This document shows, piece by piece, positions 7,356-15,057 of a stretch of 64,000 nt of DNA (its first letter is position 1; every line of letters begins with the position of its first letter). The DNA is from SAR202 cluster bacterium. GTDB taxonomy: Bacteria > Chloroflexota > Dehalococcoidia > Lucifugimonadales > GCA-2712585. Under the pieces are notes generated by a model. The model had not been told where the DNA came from and did no database searches. It saw nothing but the letters and a program-made list of their open reading frames with translations. Both the position numbers and the translations under genes were made by a program. The stretch is taken from positions 41,890-105,889 of the forward strand of contig VGZZ01000004.1 in NCBI GenBank assembly GCA_016872285.1, written 5' to 3'.

Positions 7356-8402
7356 ATGGAGATCGGCGTCTATTTCGAGTTCCCTCGAGGCAACGGCAAG
7401 TCTGAGCACCAGGCCTTCGAGGAGGAGTTCCAGCACATCCAGCTAGCCGAAAAGGTCGGCTTCGACATCGCCTGGCTCGCCGAGCTCCACTTCTCCCCGG
7501 AACGCTCCGTCATCTCCGCCCCCCTCATCGCCGCCGCCGCCATCGCCAACCGCACCAAGAAAATCAAAATCGGCACCGCCGTCAGCGTCCTCCCCCTCAA
7601 CAACCCCGTCCGCATGGCCGAGGACATGGCCACCCTTGACCACGTCACCAACGGGCGGTTCGAGCTGGGCATCGGACGCAGCGGCGCCCCACGAGGGTAC
7701 GTCGGCTACGGCATCCCCTACCCCGAAAGCCGCCCCCGATTTCGCGAGTGCCTGGAAGTGATAAAGAAAGCCTGGACTGAGGAGCGGTTCTCCTACCACG
7801 GCCAGTTCTACAACTATGACAACGTCTGCGTCATCCCCAAACCCCTCCAGAAGCCCCACCCCGCCATCCGAAACGCCGCCTCCTCCGCCGGCTCCTTCCC
7901 CTTCTCCGGCCAGATGGGCTTTCCCATCTTCATCGGCCTCCGAGGCGTCCTCGACTCCGCCAAGGAGCGCGTCGACAGCTACAAAGACGCCTGGCGAAAG
8001 GCTGGCCACTCAGGCCAGCCCAACATCTGCATCCGCGTTCCCACCTATGTGGCCGACACCACCGAAAAAGCCCACCGTGAGGCCGAGCCCAGCGCCATGA
8101 ACTGGTATAAAAACCTGGTCCCCACCCTGGGCGAACCCCTCCCCGGCCTCTCCGACGAGGAAAACGCCGACCGCGCCGCCCGCTCCAAACGCTTCCAGTC
8201 CATGAGCTACGACGAGTTCCTAGAGACCGATTCCGCCTTCGGCTCCCCTGAAGCCGTCGCCGACCGTCTGCAAGAGCTAAAAGAGACCTTCAGTCTCACC
8301 GGCGTCATGATGGAGGCCAACTTCGGCGGCATGATCCCCAAAGACAAAGTCCAGCGCTCCCTAACTCTCTTCGCCGAAAAAGTCGCACCACGGTTGAAGT
8401 GA
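7356..8402 (+). CDS. Luciferase-like flavin-dependent oxidoreductase, paralogue 2
   Basis: A 348-residue LLM-superfamily enzyme closely related to its neighbours. It has IAWLAELHF, the SVLPLNNPVRMAEDMATL segment and RGYVGYGIPYPESRPRF. The start is ATG 7356, with GGAGG five bases upstream; the upstream in-frame ATG 7305 falls inside the promoter and is rejected. It begins MEIGVYFEFPRG, the pattern shared by all three paralogues. Cofactor (FMN or F420) and substrate are not decided by the sequence. Confidence 0.9.
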   Translation: MEIGVYFEFPRGNGKSEHQAFEEEFQHIQLAEKVGFDIAWLAELHFSPERSVISAPLIAAAAIANRTKKIKIGTAVSVLPLNNPVRMAEDMATLDHVTNGRFELGIGRSGAPRGYVGYGIPYPESRPRFRECLEVIKKAWTEERFSYHGQFYNYDNVCVIPKPLQKPHPAIRNAASSAGSFPFSGQMGFPIFIGLRGVLDSAKERVDSYKDAWRKAGHSGQPNICIRVPTYVADTTEKAHREAEPSAMNWYKNLVPTLGEPLPGLSDEENADRAARSKRFQSMSYDEFLETDSAFGSPEAVADRLQELKETFSLTGVMMEANFGGMIPKDKVQRSLTLFAEKVAPRLK

Positions 8403-8408
8403 TGCTCT

Positions 8409-8453
8409 GTCATTCTGAGCGAAGTCGGTACTCCGACGAAGTCGAAGAATCTG
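8409..8453. repeat. CATTCTGAGC dispersed repeat, short form
   Basis: Starts TGTCATTCTGAGCGAAGTCGG and ends GAAGTCGAAGAATCTG, with an inner GTCGG / CCGAC hairpin. It is related to the copies at 5641, 32043 and 32118. Confidence 0.7.
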
Positions 8454-8582
8454 TTATGACTGCTGCCCAGTCTGGCGAACCGAGTTACTCTCCATTGTCA
8501 AGAATCTCCTTTCTCTGGATGATGGCTATTACCAGTCCAGGTTCTACGTGCGCTGAAAGGATTGACCGCCATCGAGAAAATC

Positions 8583-8620
8583 CCTTCTCCCTTGATGGGA
8601 GAAGGCGAAGGATGAGGGTG
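8583..8620. repeat. Dispersed hairpin repeat, copy 5
   Basis: Arms CCTTCTCCC / GGGAGAAGG around TTGAT, then CGAAGGATGAGGGTGA. The copies at 27454 and 28828 share the arms and the tail, with loops that differ. Confidence 0.8.
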
Positions 8621-8670
8621 AAACACTGGCACCACAATCCTTTATCACTACTGCCTTCCACGCTACGAAT

Positions 8671-8716
8671 TCTCCCTTTCCCCACTTCCTGCAGGGGAGG
8701 GGAAGAGGATGAGGGC
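8671..8716. repeat. Dispersed hairpin repeat, copy 6 (imperfect)
   Basis: Pyrimidine-rich TCTCCCTTTCCCC is followed by GGGGAGGGGAAG and the tail AGGATGAGGG. The arms pair imperfectly, but the order and tail match the family. Confidence 0.55.
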
Positions 8717-8739
8717 CATTCCCCCAGAAGGAGCCCCCT

Positions 8740-9786
8740 ATGGAACTAGGCCTCTTCTTTGACCTCCCGCCCCGCGACGGCGACTCCCACGCCCCCACCT
8801 TCGCCGAAGCCCTCCGCCACGTGGACATTGCCGAGTCCTGCGGCCTCGACAGCGTCTGGATCGCCGAGCGCCACTTCCAGCCCAACCGCTCCCTCTGCTC
8901 CGCACCTATGGTCCTGGCCGCCGCCGTGGCCGGCCGCACCAAACGCATAAAAATCGGCACCGCCGTCAACGTCCTCCCCCTCTACAACCCCGTCCGCCTC
9001 GCTGAAGAAGTCGCCACCCTGGACAACCTCTGCCAGGGCCGCTTCGAATTCGGCGTCGGGCGTAGCAGCGGCGAGGGCGCCTACAAAGGCTTCAAAGTCC
9101 CCTATATGGAAAGCCAGCATCGCTTCGACGAGTGCCTGGACGTGCTCATCAAGGCCATGACCACCGACCGCCTCACCCACAAGGGCGCCTTCTACGCCTT
9201 CGACAACATCGCCGTCGTTCCCAGGCCCCTGCAGAAGCCCCATCCGCCCATGCGCATCGCCGTCACCTCGCCAGCCTCCTTCGCTTGGGCCGGCCAGCGG
9301 GGCCTTCCTATCTTCCTCGGCCTCAACGCTCCCTCCGCTGTCCTCAAACCTCGCATCGAGTCCTACAAGCAGGCATGGCACGACGCCCAGCGCCCCGGCG
9401 CGCCTGACGTCTGCCTCCGCCTCCCAGTCCACGTTGCCCCCACCACGCAAGCCGCCCTGGACGAGCCCAAAGACAGCGCCATGAACTTCTACACCAAAAT
9501 CATGCCCGCGCAGAACACGCCCATCGCCGGCCTATCCGACGAGGAGAACCTCCAGCGCGTCGCCCGCGCCGACAAGCACCGCGCCATGACCTACGACGAC
9601 GTGCTGCGAAATCACCTAGTCGCGGGCACGCCGGAAGGCGTGGCGGACCGCCTCCTCGCCCTCAAAGAAGAACTAAGCCTCAGCAGCGCCATCGCCGACG
9701 TAAACTTCGGCGGTATGATCCCCGGCCCAGCCCTGGACCGCTCCTTCCGCCTCCTGGCTGAACACGTCACCCCAAAACTTAAGTAA
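8740..9786 (+). CDS. Luciferase-like flavin-dependent oxidoreductase, paralogue 3
   Basis: A 348-residue LLM-superfamily enzyme, the most divergent of the three. It shares WIAERHF, AVNVLPLYNPVRLAEEVATL and the C-terminal NFGGMIPG segment. It starts at ATG 8740 behind AAGGAG with a normal gap. No extended -10 box like those of paralogues 1 and 2 is seen; the upstream 337 bases are repeats. The tandem triplet probably arose by duplication. The reaction is unassigned. Confidence 0.9.
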   Translation: MELGLFFDLPPRDGDSHAPTFAEALRHVDIAESCGLDSVWIAERHFQPNRSLCSAPMVLAAAVAGRTKRIKIGTAVNVLPLYNPVRLAEEVATLDNLCQGRFEFGVGRSSGEGAYKGFKVPYMESQHRFDECLDVLIKAMTTDRLTHKGAFYAFDNIAVVPRPLQKPHPPMRIAVTSPASFAWAGQRGLPIFLGLNAPSAVLKPRIESYKQAWHDAQRPGAPDVCLRLPVHVAPTTQAALDEPKDSAMNFYTKIMPAQNTPIAGLSDEENLQRVARADKHRAMTYDDVLRNHLVAGTPEGVADRLLALKEELSLSSAIADVNFGGMIPGPALDRSFRLLAEHVTPKLK

Positions 9787-9811
9787 GGAGTTGGGGATGC
9801 CTCCTCAGGTT

Positions 9812-9843
9812 CTCCCCCTTTTCCTCGTGAGGAAAAGGGGGAG
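9812..9843. repeat. Dispersed hairpin repeat, copy 7
   Basis: Arms CTCCCCCTTTTCCTC / GAGGAAAAGGGGGAG with a GT loop. Compared with copy 3 there is one change in each arm, and the two changes pair with each other (T-A replaced by C-G). Confidence 0.85.
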
Positions 9844-9875
9844 TTAGAGGGGGAATTTGGTGTAATTTTTATCTT

Positions 9876-9901
9876 CCCCTTCTTCCAGCAGGAAGAAGGG
9901 G
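9876..9901. repeat. Dispersed hairpin repeat, copy 8
   Basis: Arms CCCCTTCTTCC / GGAAGAAGGGG around AGCA, followed by CCAGGGGATGAAGG, a variant of the family tail. Confidence 0.75.
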
Positions 9902-9968
9902 CCAGGGGATGAAGGTATCCCGCTTAAAGATAAGGGTGGCTTAATATAAACCAGGACCCGCGAAAGGG

Positions 9969-11093
9969 CTACTTCCTCGGCCCCACCAGCGACGACAACT
10001 CCAGCACCCTCATCACATCTCCCCTCGACACCATCCCCACCGGCTTCCCGTTCTCCAGCACCGGCAGCTGATGGAACTCCCCCGCGCTCATCTTCTGCAT
10101 CGCCGCCTCCAGAGGGTCATCAGGGCTGACGAACGCAATGTTCGGCGGCCTCACCATAATCTCAGTCACATACTTGCTATGCCGTTCCTCCGGCGGAACC
10201 AGCGCCACGTCCGCTGCGCTCACCAGCCCGTGTACCGTATCCCCCAGCACCACCAGGTACGTCCGCTCGAAACCCCTGGCCATATACTCGTCTACCAGCC
10301 GCTGCACCGATATCCCCGGCGGCGCCGACGGGTACCCCGACCGCATGGCATCCCGCACCCTGCGGCCCGAAAGGTGCGCCCGCACCGCCTCCTGCCGCCG
10401 TGTCGAAGACGCGGCGGACATCAGGAACCAGCCAATTAGCACCAGCCACAGCCCGCTCCAGGAGTCCCAGATAAACGCCAGGCCCAGGCCCCCTGCCATC
10501 ATCAAAAACGCCACCACCATCCCGGAACGGGACGCCACCCGCGTCGCCCGGCTAACGCTGCCGGTGGCCCGCCACACCGCCGCCTTCAACACCCGACCGC
10601 CGTCCATTGGGTATCCCGGAATCAGGTTGAACACTCCTAGCGCCAGGTTAATAAAACTCAGATACGCGCTTAAGGCATGCACATAGTCATTGACGCCCTC
10701 CGTCTGCCAGGCCAGCAGGTAGAACACACCGCCCAGGAAAAAGCTGGACAGCGGCCCCACAAAGGCAATCCAGAACTCCTCCCCGGGTTTGTGCGCCTCC
10801 TCCTCTATCTCCGACACCCCGCCGAGAATAAAGAGCGTGATGCCCCGAACCTTATGCCCTCGTACCATGGCCAGAATGGAATGGCTCAGCTCGTGGAATA
10901 GGACGGAGCTAAAAAGAAGGATGCTTCCAAGAATTCCTAGACCCCAGCGGACGTTCACTCCCCAATCCGGGTAGTCCGTCTTGAATTCTGTATTGGCCAA
11001 AGACCACGCTACAAGAATAAAGATCAACACCCATGAGAAGTGGATCTTTATATCGATGCCGAAAATTCGGCCTATTACAATAGTTCCGCCCAT
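9969..11093 (-). CDS. Site-2 protease family zinc metalloprotease with CBS domains
   Basis: A 374-residue M50-type intramembrane protease. The zinc motif HELSH is in the second membrane segment (SVLFHELSHSILAMVRG), and the second site reads NLIPGYPMDGGRVL, matching the family's NxxPxxxxDGG. About six hydrophobic segments fill residues 10-230. Two CBS repeats follow (about residues 245-370; SAADVALVP, GMVSRGDVMRVLEL), which in this subfamily are thought to sense adenine nucleotides. It probably cleaves membrane-anchored regulators. The start ATG 11093 has GAGGG upstream. It stands alone, with repeats downstream. Confidence 0.92.
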   Translation of the reverse strand: MGGTIVIGRIFGIDIKIHFSWVLIFILVAWSLANTEFKTDYPDWGVNVRWGLGILGSILLFSSVLFHELSHSILAMVRGHKVRGITLFILGGVSEIEEEAHKPGEEFWIAFVGPLSSFFLGGVFYLLAWQTEGVNDYVHALSAYLSFINLALGVFNLIPGYPMDGGRVLKAAVWRATGSVSRATRVASRSGMVVAFLMMAGGLGLAFIWDSWSGLWLVLIGWFLMSAASSTRRQEAVRAHLSGRRVRDAMRSGYPSAPPGISVQRLVDEYMARGFERTYLVVLGDTVHGLVSAADVALVPPEERHSKYVTEIMVRPPNIAFVSPDDPLEAAMQKMSAGEFHQLPVLENGKPVGMVSRGDVMRVLELSSLVGPRK

Positions 11094-11351
11094 TTGCCCT
11101 CGGTTGCGAAAGTGATCTGCCTGACTACTTCAATGTTAACACTCGACGGTTGTGCCTGAACAGAAAGATTTCTATATGCGGCTGCTCAGGCCGCAAGGCC
11201 GTGGACACTGGTTCTTTAACGGGCCCTTCAGGAAAGGCAGGTATGGTTAATAAGCAGCCGTAAAACTGTCCGCTATGCCCAAGGTTGAAATATTCTTATA
11301 AAATTTTAATCCTGTGCGCCATTTCTTATGTCCACTGCATAGCCATGTCCC

Positions 11352-11762
11352 TTATTTATACCCCTCCGGGTGGCATTTCAGCTCAATAGTATTCCCATCA
11401 GGGTCCTTGATATACAGCGACACGCCCCAGCCCTGGGCGCCCCACCGCCGCCCCGGCGTCCCCGTTACCTCTACGCCCTTCTCTTTAAGCCCAGCTGCCA
11501 GCCCCTCCAGGTCTGTGGGTTCGATGACCAGGCAGAAGTGGTCGACGTTCTGTCCGCGTCGAGGCTCCTTGCTCCGCACTATGTCGATGACCGACGTGGC
11601 CGACAGCCGCACCGACGGAAATGGCGCCTCCCCACGCCGGTATTCCTCCACCCGCAGCGCTTCTAAGCCCAGCACGTCCTGGAAAAACCTTAAAGACCGG
11701 TCCACGTCCCGCACGCTTAATACCAGGTGGTCAAAGCCTTTTACCTTCATGATAGCCTCCAT
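11352..11762 (-). CDS. VOC family (glyoxalase/dioxygenase-like) protein
   Basis: A 136-residue single vicinal-oxygen-chelate protein with two beta-alpha-beta-beta-beta modules. Metal-ligand positions look conserved: H of FDHLVLSV, H of VDHFCLVI and E of GNTIELKCHPEG. Such proteins include glyoxalases, fosfomycin-resistance enzymes and ring-cleavage dioxygenases; the sequence does not choose between them. The start is ATG 11762 or ATG 11750 (MKVKGFDHL). It is divergent from the metallo-beta-lactamase gene at 12038, with an AT-rich gap between. Confidence 0.85.
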   Translation of the reverse strand: MEAIMKVKGFDHLVLSVRDVDRSLRFFQDVLGLEALRVEEYRRGEAPFPSVRLSATSVIDIVRSKEPRRGQNVDHFCLVIEPTDLEGLAAGLKEKGVEVTGTPGRRWGAQGWGVSLYIKDPDGNTIELKCHPEGYK

Positions 11763-11819
11763 TTCGTCTCTATTTAGCTAATTTTCTTAAAATAAGATAA
11801 GAATTTTCATAAAAAACTA

Positions 11820-11847
11820 TTGACACTTCTAAATTTTATGTTATCTT
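11820..11847 (+). promoter_or_regulatory. Promoter for the metallo-hydrolase leader
   Basis: A perfect -35 box TTGACA (11820-11825), a 16-bp AT-rich spacer and TATCTT (11842-11847). Transcription would start near 11854, just before the two hairpins of the leader. Confidence 0.6.
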
Positions 11848-11861
11848 ATCAACCTAGATAA

Positions 11862-11923
11862 CACTATCCAAATGGATTAGTCCAATTGATAGTGCGCAGG
11901 GCGGGAGAGTCCAATAGGCCCTG
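11862..11923 (+). promoter_or_regulatory. Structured 5' leader, two hairpins
   Basis: The first hairpin (11862-11894) pairs CACTATC with GATAGTG and, inside, TGGA with TCCA around a TTAG loop. The second (11897-11923) pairs CAGGGC with GCCCTG. They lie between the predicted transcription start and the ATG at 12038, in an unusually long leader of about 180 bases. The shape suggests a cis-regulatory RNA, but it matches no riboswitch consensus I can recall. Confidence 0.4.
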
Positions 11924-12037
11924 CAGGAAGGGAGGCAGCTTTCAAGGGTTTATCTCGTCTCGCCCATTCAACCCCTTTTGCACGCGGATTACTAGCATTT
12001 TCTATTACTTTTAAGACAGGGGGGTGATCATTAGCAC

Positions 12038-12868
12038 ATGATGACCACATCTATACGGTTAATTAGTGACGGGACAATGAAGCGGGACGGCGGCTGTATG
12101 TTCGGACAGGTCCCTAAAGCGGTCTGGGAAAATAGAATCGTCACAGACCGCAGAAACCGCATGACTCTGAATCTCAACTGCCTCCTGATTCAGCTCGCCG
12201 GCAAGAATATTCTGGTGGATACGGGAATAGGTTCCAAAGAGGTGGAGGGCCTTAGGGACGAGTACGGCCTGGGCCCCAGCCGTCTGGTCAAAAGCCTCAA
12301 AGCCCTGGGCGTGTCGCCGAATCAGATCGATATCGTTATACTTACTCATCTTCATTTTGAGCACACCGGCGGCTGCACCAAGCTCGACAGGACCGGCGAC
12401 CTCATTCCCACCTTTCCCAGGGCCACCCACTTCATGCAGCGCAAGTGCTGGGAAGAGGCCCAGCAGCCCAACGAGCGTTTCCAGAGCGTATACTTCGAGG
12501 ACGATTTCCTTCCCATCGAGGAGTCCGGCAAACTTCAGCTTCTGGACGGCGACGAGGAGATCCTCCCCGGCCTCTCCGTCATCGTCACAAATGGCCCCTC
12601 CAAGGGCCATCAGATCGTAGTGACCAACCACGGCGGCGAAAAGGTAGCCTTCCTGGGCGATCTGGTCCCCACCGCCCACCACCTGGACCTGGCGGCCATT
12701 CCAGCCCTGGACCATTCTCCGGAAGACTCCCTGCAGCAAAAGCGGGAAATCCTGCACCAGGCGGAAAGGGACGGCTGGCTCCTGGTCTTTTCCCACGGCA
12801 TGGACCGCAAAGCCGGATACCTGGAGCGATACGACCAGTTGACCCGCCTCCGCCCCATCGACCTCTAG
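12038..12868 (+). CDS. Metallo-beta-lactamase fold hydrolase
   Basis: A 276-residue MBL-fold hydrolase. The metal motif is HLHFEH (THLHFEHTGG), where most relatives have HxHxDH: the aspartate that binds zinc 2 is a glutamate. The other ligands are present (GHQIVV, LGDLVPTAHH, SHGMD). Family members hydrolyse lactones, thioesters or phosphoesters; nothing here narrows it. It is preceded by a long structured leader with its own promoter and followed by a bidirectional terminator. Start at ATG 12038 (or ATG 12041) behind GGGGGTGA. Confidence 0.88.
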   Translation: MMTTSIRLISDGTMKRDGGCMFGQVPKAVWENRIVTDRRNRMTLNLNCLLIQLAGKNILVDTGIGSKEVEGLRDEYGLGPSRLVKSLKALGVSPNQIDIVILTHLHFEHTGGCTKLDRTGDLIPTFPRATHFMQRKCWEEAQQPNERFQSVYFEDDFLPIEESGKLQLLDGDEEILPGLSVIVTNGPSKGHQIVVTNHGGEKVAFLGDLVPTAHHLDLAAIPALDHSPEDSLQQKREILHQAERDGWLLVFSHGMDRKAGYLERYDQLTRLRPIDL

Positions 12869-12887
12869 ACTCCGCACAGACCTAATC

Positions 12888-12926
12888 AGAAGCCCCCCAA
12901 GAAATCAGGGGGCTTCTTTTATTTTG
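12888..12926. terminator. Bidirectional intrinsic terminator
   Basis: AGAAGCCCCC / GGGGGCTTCT is a 10-bp perfect stem, followed by TTTATTTT on the + strand. It lies between the convergent metallo-hydrolase and mtaB genes and overlaps the last codons of mtaB. Confidence 0.88.
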
Positions 12927-14232
12927 TCACCTCGCCCACGACCCATTCCCCCTCCTCCGCCGCCATCCGCGCCTGCGTTATCCTATTACCCAGCGCCGAC
13001 TCACTCTCTGTCCTTACCCTCAGATAATGGTCCGTAAGTCCCTCGTACCAGCCCTTCTTCTTGCGCATCTCCCACAACACCGGCCGCACCTCTCCTACCG
13101 CACCCCTGCGGAAGGCCGACGCCTTGTCCCGCGCCAGGGCCAGCATCCTTCCCATCCTCTCCGCCTTCGCCGGGGCGGACACCTGCCCCCGCATATGCGC
13201 CGCGCTGGTCCCGCCCCGGACCGAGTATTCAAAAACATGCAAGCCGGCAAAAGGCATCTTCTCGCAGAAGGCCAAGCTCTCCTCAAACTCAGCGTCGCTC
13301 TCCCCCGGGAACCCGACGATGACGTCCGCCGTCACCGACGCCTGCGGCGCGGCCCGTCTTATCTCCTCTACGGCAAAAGCATACTCCCCTGACGTATATC
13401 GGCGTCGCATCCTCCCCAGCACACCGTCGCTGCCGCTTTGCAGGGGCATGTGGAAATGCGGGCACAGCCGGCTGTCCCGCCACAGGCCCAGCAGGCCCGG
13501 CGTTACCTCCTGCGGCTGCAAAGACGAAACTCGCAGCCGCTCTATCCCCGTCCTCTCTAATATCAGCCCAATCATAGATTCCAGGCTTGCGCCCTCTAAA
13601 TCAAACCCGTAGGATCCCAGCTGCGTCCCCGTCAGCACCACCTCCCTGTACCCCTCCGACACGCATCGCTCCACCTGTCGCACCAGTTCCTCCACAGGCA
13701 CGCTGCGCTCGCGGCCCCGCACCCTGGGCACAATGCAGTAGGCGCAGACCTGATTGCACCCCTCCTGTATTTTTATGAACGCGCGAGTCCTCCCTGACAC
13801 GCCCGGCCCCAGTCCGGGCTCTTCATCCATGGCGCAGGGCGTCTCGGCCTGCCCCCGGGCCGACAGGGTCAATACCACCAGCCCCGGTTTCTGGAAGTTC
13901 GTGACTACTAGCCCCACACCGGTTATCGACGCCAGTTCTTGCGGCGCTCGCTGGGCATAACAGCCCGTCGCCACCACTACGGCCCCCGGGTTGCTTCGAT
14001 GGGCGTTCCGCAGCGCCTGCCGCGCCTTGGCGTCCGCCTCGTGGGTCACGGTGCAAGAGTTGAGAACAAACACGTCCGGCCCCTCATCCGGCTCCACCAG
14101 CCGGTACCCCGCCTGGACAAACTGCCGCGCTATCTCGTCGCTGTCCGACTTGTTCAGCTTGCAGCCGTGGGTGACTATTGCCACCGTGCCGCCCTTATTC
14201 CCCAGACCCTCAATGATAGATAATGGCTCCAT
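12919..14232 (-). CDS. mtaB: tRNA t6A37 methylthiotransferase (MtaB-like)
   Basis: A 437-residue radical SAM methylthiotransferase that adds a methylthio group to t6A37 of tRNA. The N-terminal UPF0004 domain has the iron-sulfur cysteines C24 (THGCKLN), C60 (NSCTVT) and C91 (GCYAQ). The radical SAM cluster CNQVCAYC spans 159-166. A short C-terminal TRAM-like region follows. MtaB is favoured over MiaB or RimO by THGCKLN and NSCTVTHEAD. TATAAT lies seven bases before the ATG, so the mRNA should be leaderless. Thematically it goes with tsaB and tsaE at 27.6-28.8 kb, which build the t6A it modifies. Confidence 0.92.
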   Translation of the reverse strand: MEPLSIIEGLGNKGGTVAIVTHGCKLNKSDSDEIARQFVQAGYRLVEPDEGPDVFVLNSCTVTHEADAKARQALRNAHRSNPGAVVVATGCYAQRAPQELASITGVGLVVTNFQKPGLVVLTLSARGQAETPCAMDEEPGLGPGVSGRTRAFIKIQEGCNQVCAYCIVPRVRGRERSVPVEELVRQVERCVSEGYREVVLTGTQLGSYGFDLEGASLESMIGLILERTGIERLRVSSLQPQEVTPGLLGLWRDSRLCPHFHMPLQSGSDGVLGRMRRRYTSGEYAFAVEEIRRAAPQASVTADVIVGFPGESDAEFEESLAFCEKMPFAGLHVFEYSVRGGTSAAHMRGQVSAPAKAERMGRMLALARDKASAFRRGAVGEVRPVLWEMRKKKGWYEGLTDHYLRVRTESESALGNRITQARMAAEEGEWVVGEVTK

Positions 14233-14239
14233 AGGTGCT

Positions 14240-14245
14240 ATTATA
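14240..14245 (-). promoter_or_regulatory. -10 box for leaderless mtaB
   Basis: A perfect TATAAT on the minus strand, seven bases upstream of the mtaB ATG. Transcription should start at or one base before the A of ATG. Confidence 0.6.
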
Positions 14246-14283
14246 GGCGCCGCCGCAAAACACCCTCAACGCAGGACTGCCCT

Positions 14284-14901
14284 ATGCGTATTCACGACAT
14301 CTCCCTTCCTCTATCGCCTGACACACCCATCTACCCGGGAGACCCGCCCTTTCGCCTGCGATTCCACCAGCGATTGGAGAAGGGCCATCCCTACACCTTG
14401 AGCAGCATCTTCATGTCGAGCCATACCGGCACGCACATCGACGCCCCCAGCCACTTCATCCAGGACGCCGGCTCCGTCGAAACCTTGCCCCTGAATGCGC
14501 TCATCGGGCCAGCTTATGTATGCCGTGTCGGCCCCGGCCCCATATCCAGCGCCACATTGGAGTCCCTAGGCATACCTCAAGCGACCCAGCGCCTCCTCCT
14601 CCGAACTCGTTTGTCAGGCTGGGGATCATCAACAGAAAGCGAGTCGGGGCTTCTAGCCGACGCCGCCCAATGGCTCGTCGAGCGCGGCGTCAATCTGGTC
14701 GGCATCGACCAGCTATCCATCGAAGGCTCCTCGGCCGGCGACCGGGGCTATCCAGCGCATCATCTTTTGCTCGGCGCTGGCATTGTTATCCTTGAGGGCC
14801 TGGACCTGTCCTCCGCGCCTTTGGGCCTTCGCACCCTCTACTGCTTGCCGCTCAAAATCTTAAAAGCGGAGGGCGCGCCCGCCCGGGCCGTCCTGGTTTA
14901 A
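14284..14901 (+). CDS. Cyclase family protein (kynurenine formamidase-like)
   Basis: A 205-residue metal-dependent hydrolase of the PF04199 cyclase fold, which includes bacterial kynurenine formamidase and isatin hydrolase. The hallmark HTGTHIDAPSHF is at residues 47-58; the beginning MRIHDISLPLSPDTPIYPGD is typical. No other tryptophan-degradation gene is nearby, so the substrate remains open. It is divergent from mtaB, with 51 bases between the two starts. Confidence 0.88.
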   Translation: MRIHDISLPLSPDTPIYPGDPPFRLRFHQRLEKGHPYTLSSIFMSSHTGTHIDAPSHFIQDAGSVETLPLNALIGPAYVCRVGPGPISSATLESLGIPQATQRLLLRTRLSGWGSSTESESGLLADAAQWLVERGVNLVGIDQLSIEGSSAGDRGYPAHHLLLGAGIVILEGLDLSSAPLGLRTLYCLPLKILKAEGAPARAVLV

Positions 14902-15057
14902 GAGTGATTTGCGCCAGCTTTGTAGGTAAACCGCTTACTTTGCTGCGACCGCTATTTATACGCCACGCCCTGCCATGTATAATAGCCTTTAATATTCATA
15001 GCCCCTCCAAGGTGCCTGGGGCTCTGGGGTGGTGGAAAAAAAGGCGGAGGTTCCCTA

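Larger units (their letters stand above)
8403..8739. other. Non-coding stretch with three repeats
   Basis: These 337 bases between paralogues 2 and 3 contain a CATTCTGAGC repeat (8409-8453), a hairpin with the CGAAGGATGAGGGTGA tail (8583-8620) and an imperfect relative (8671-8716). I see no gene in it. Confidence 0.65.

Noticed and set aside
11862..12037. Assigning the leader to a known riboswitch (glycine, T-box, TPP, cobalamin)
   Set aside because: None of the conserved core motifs of these classes is present; left as unassigned.
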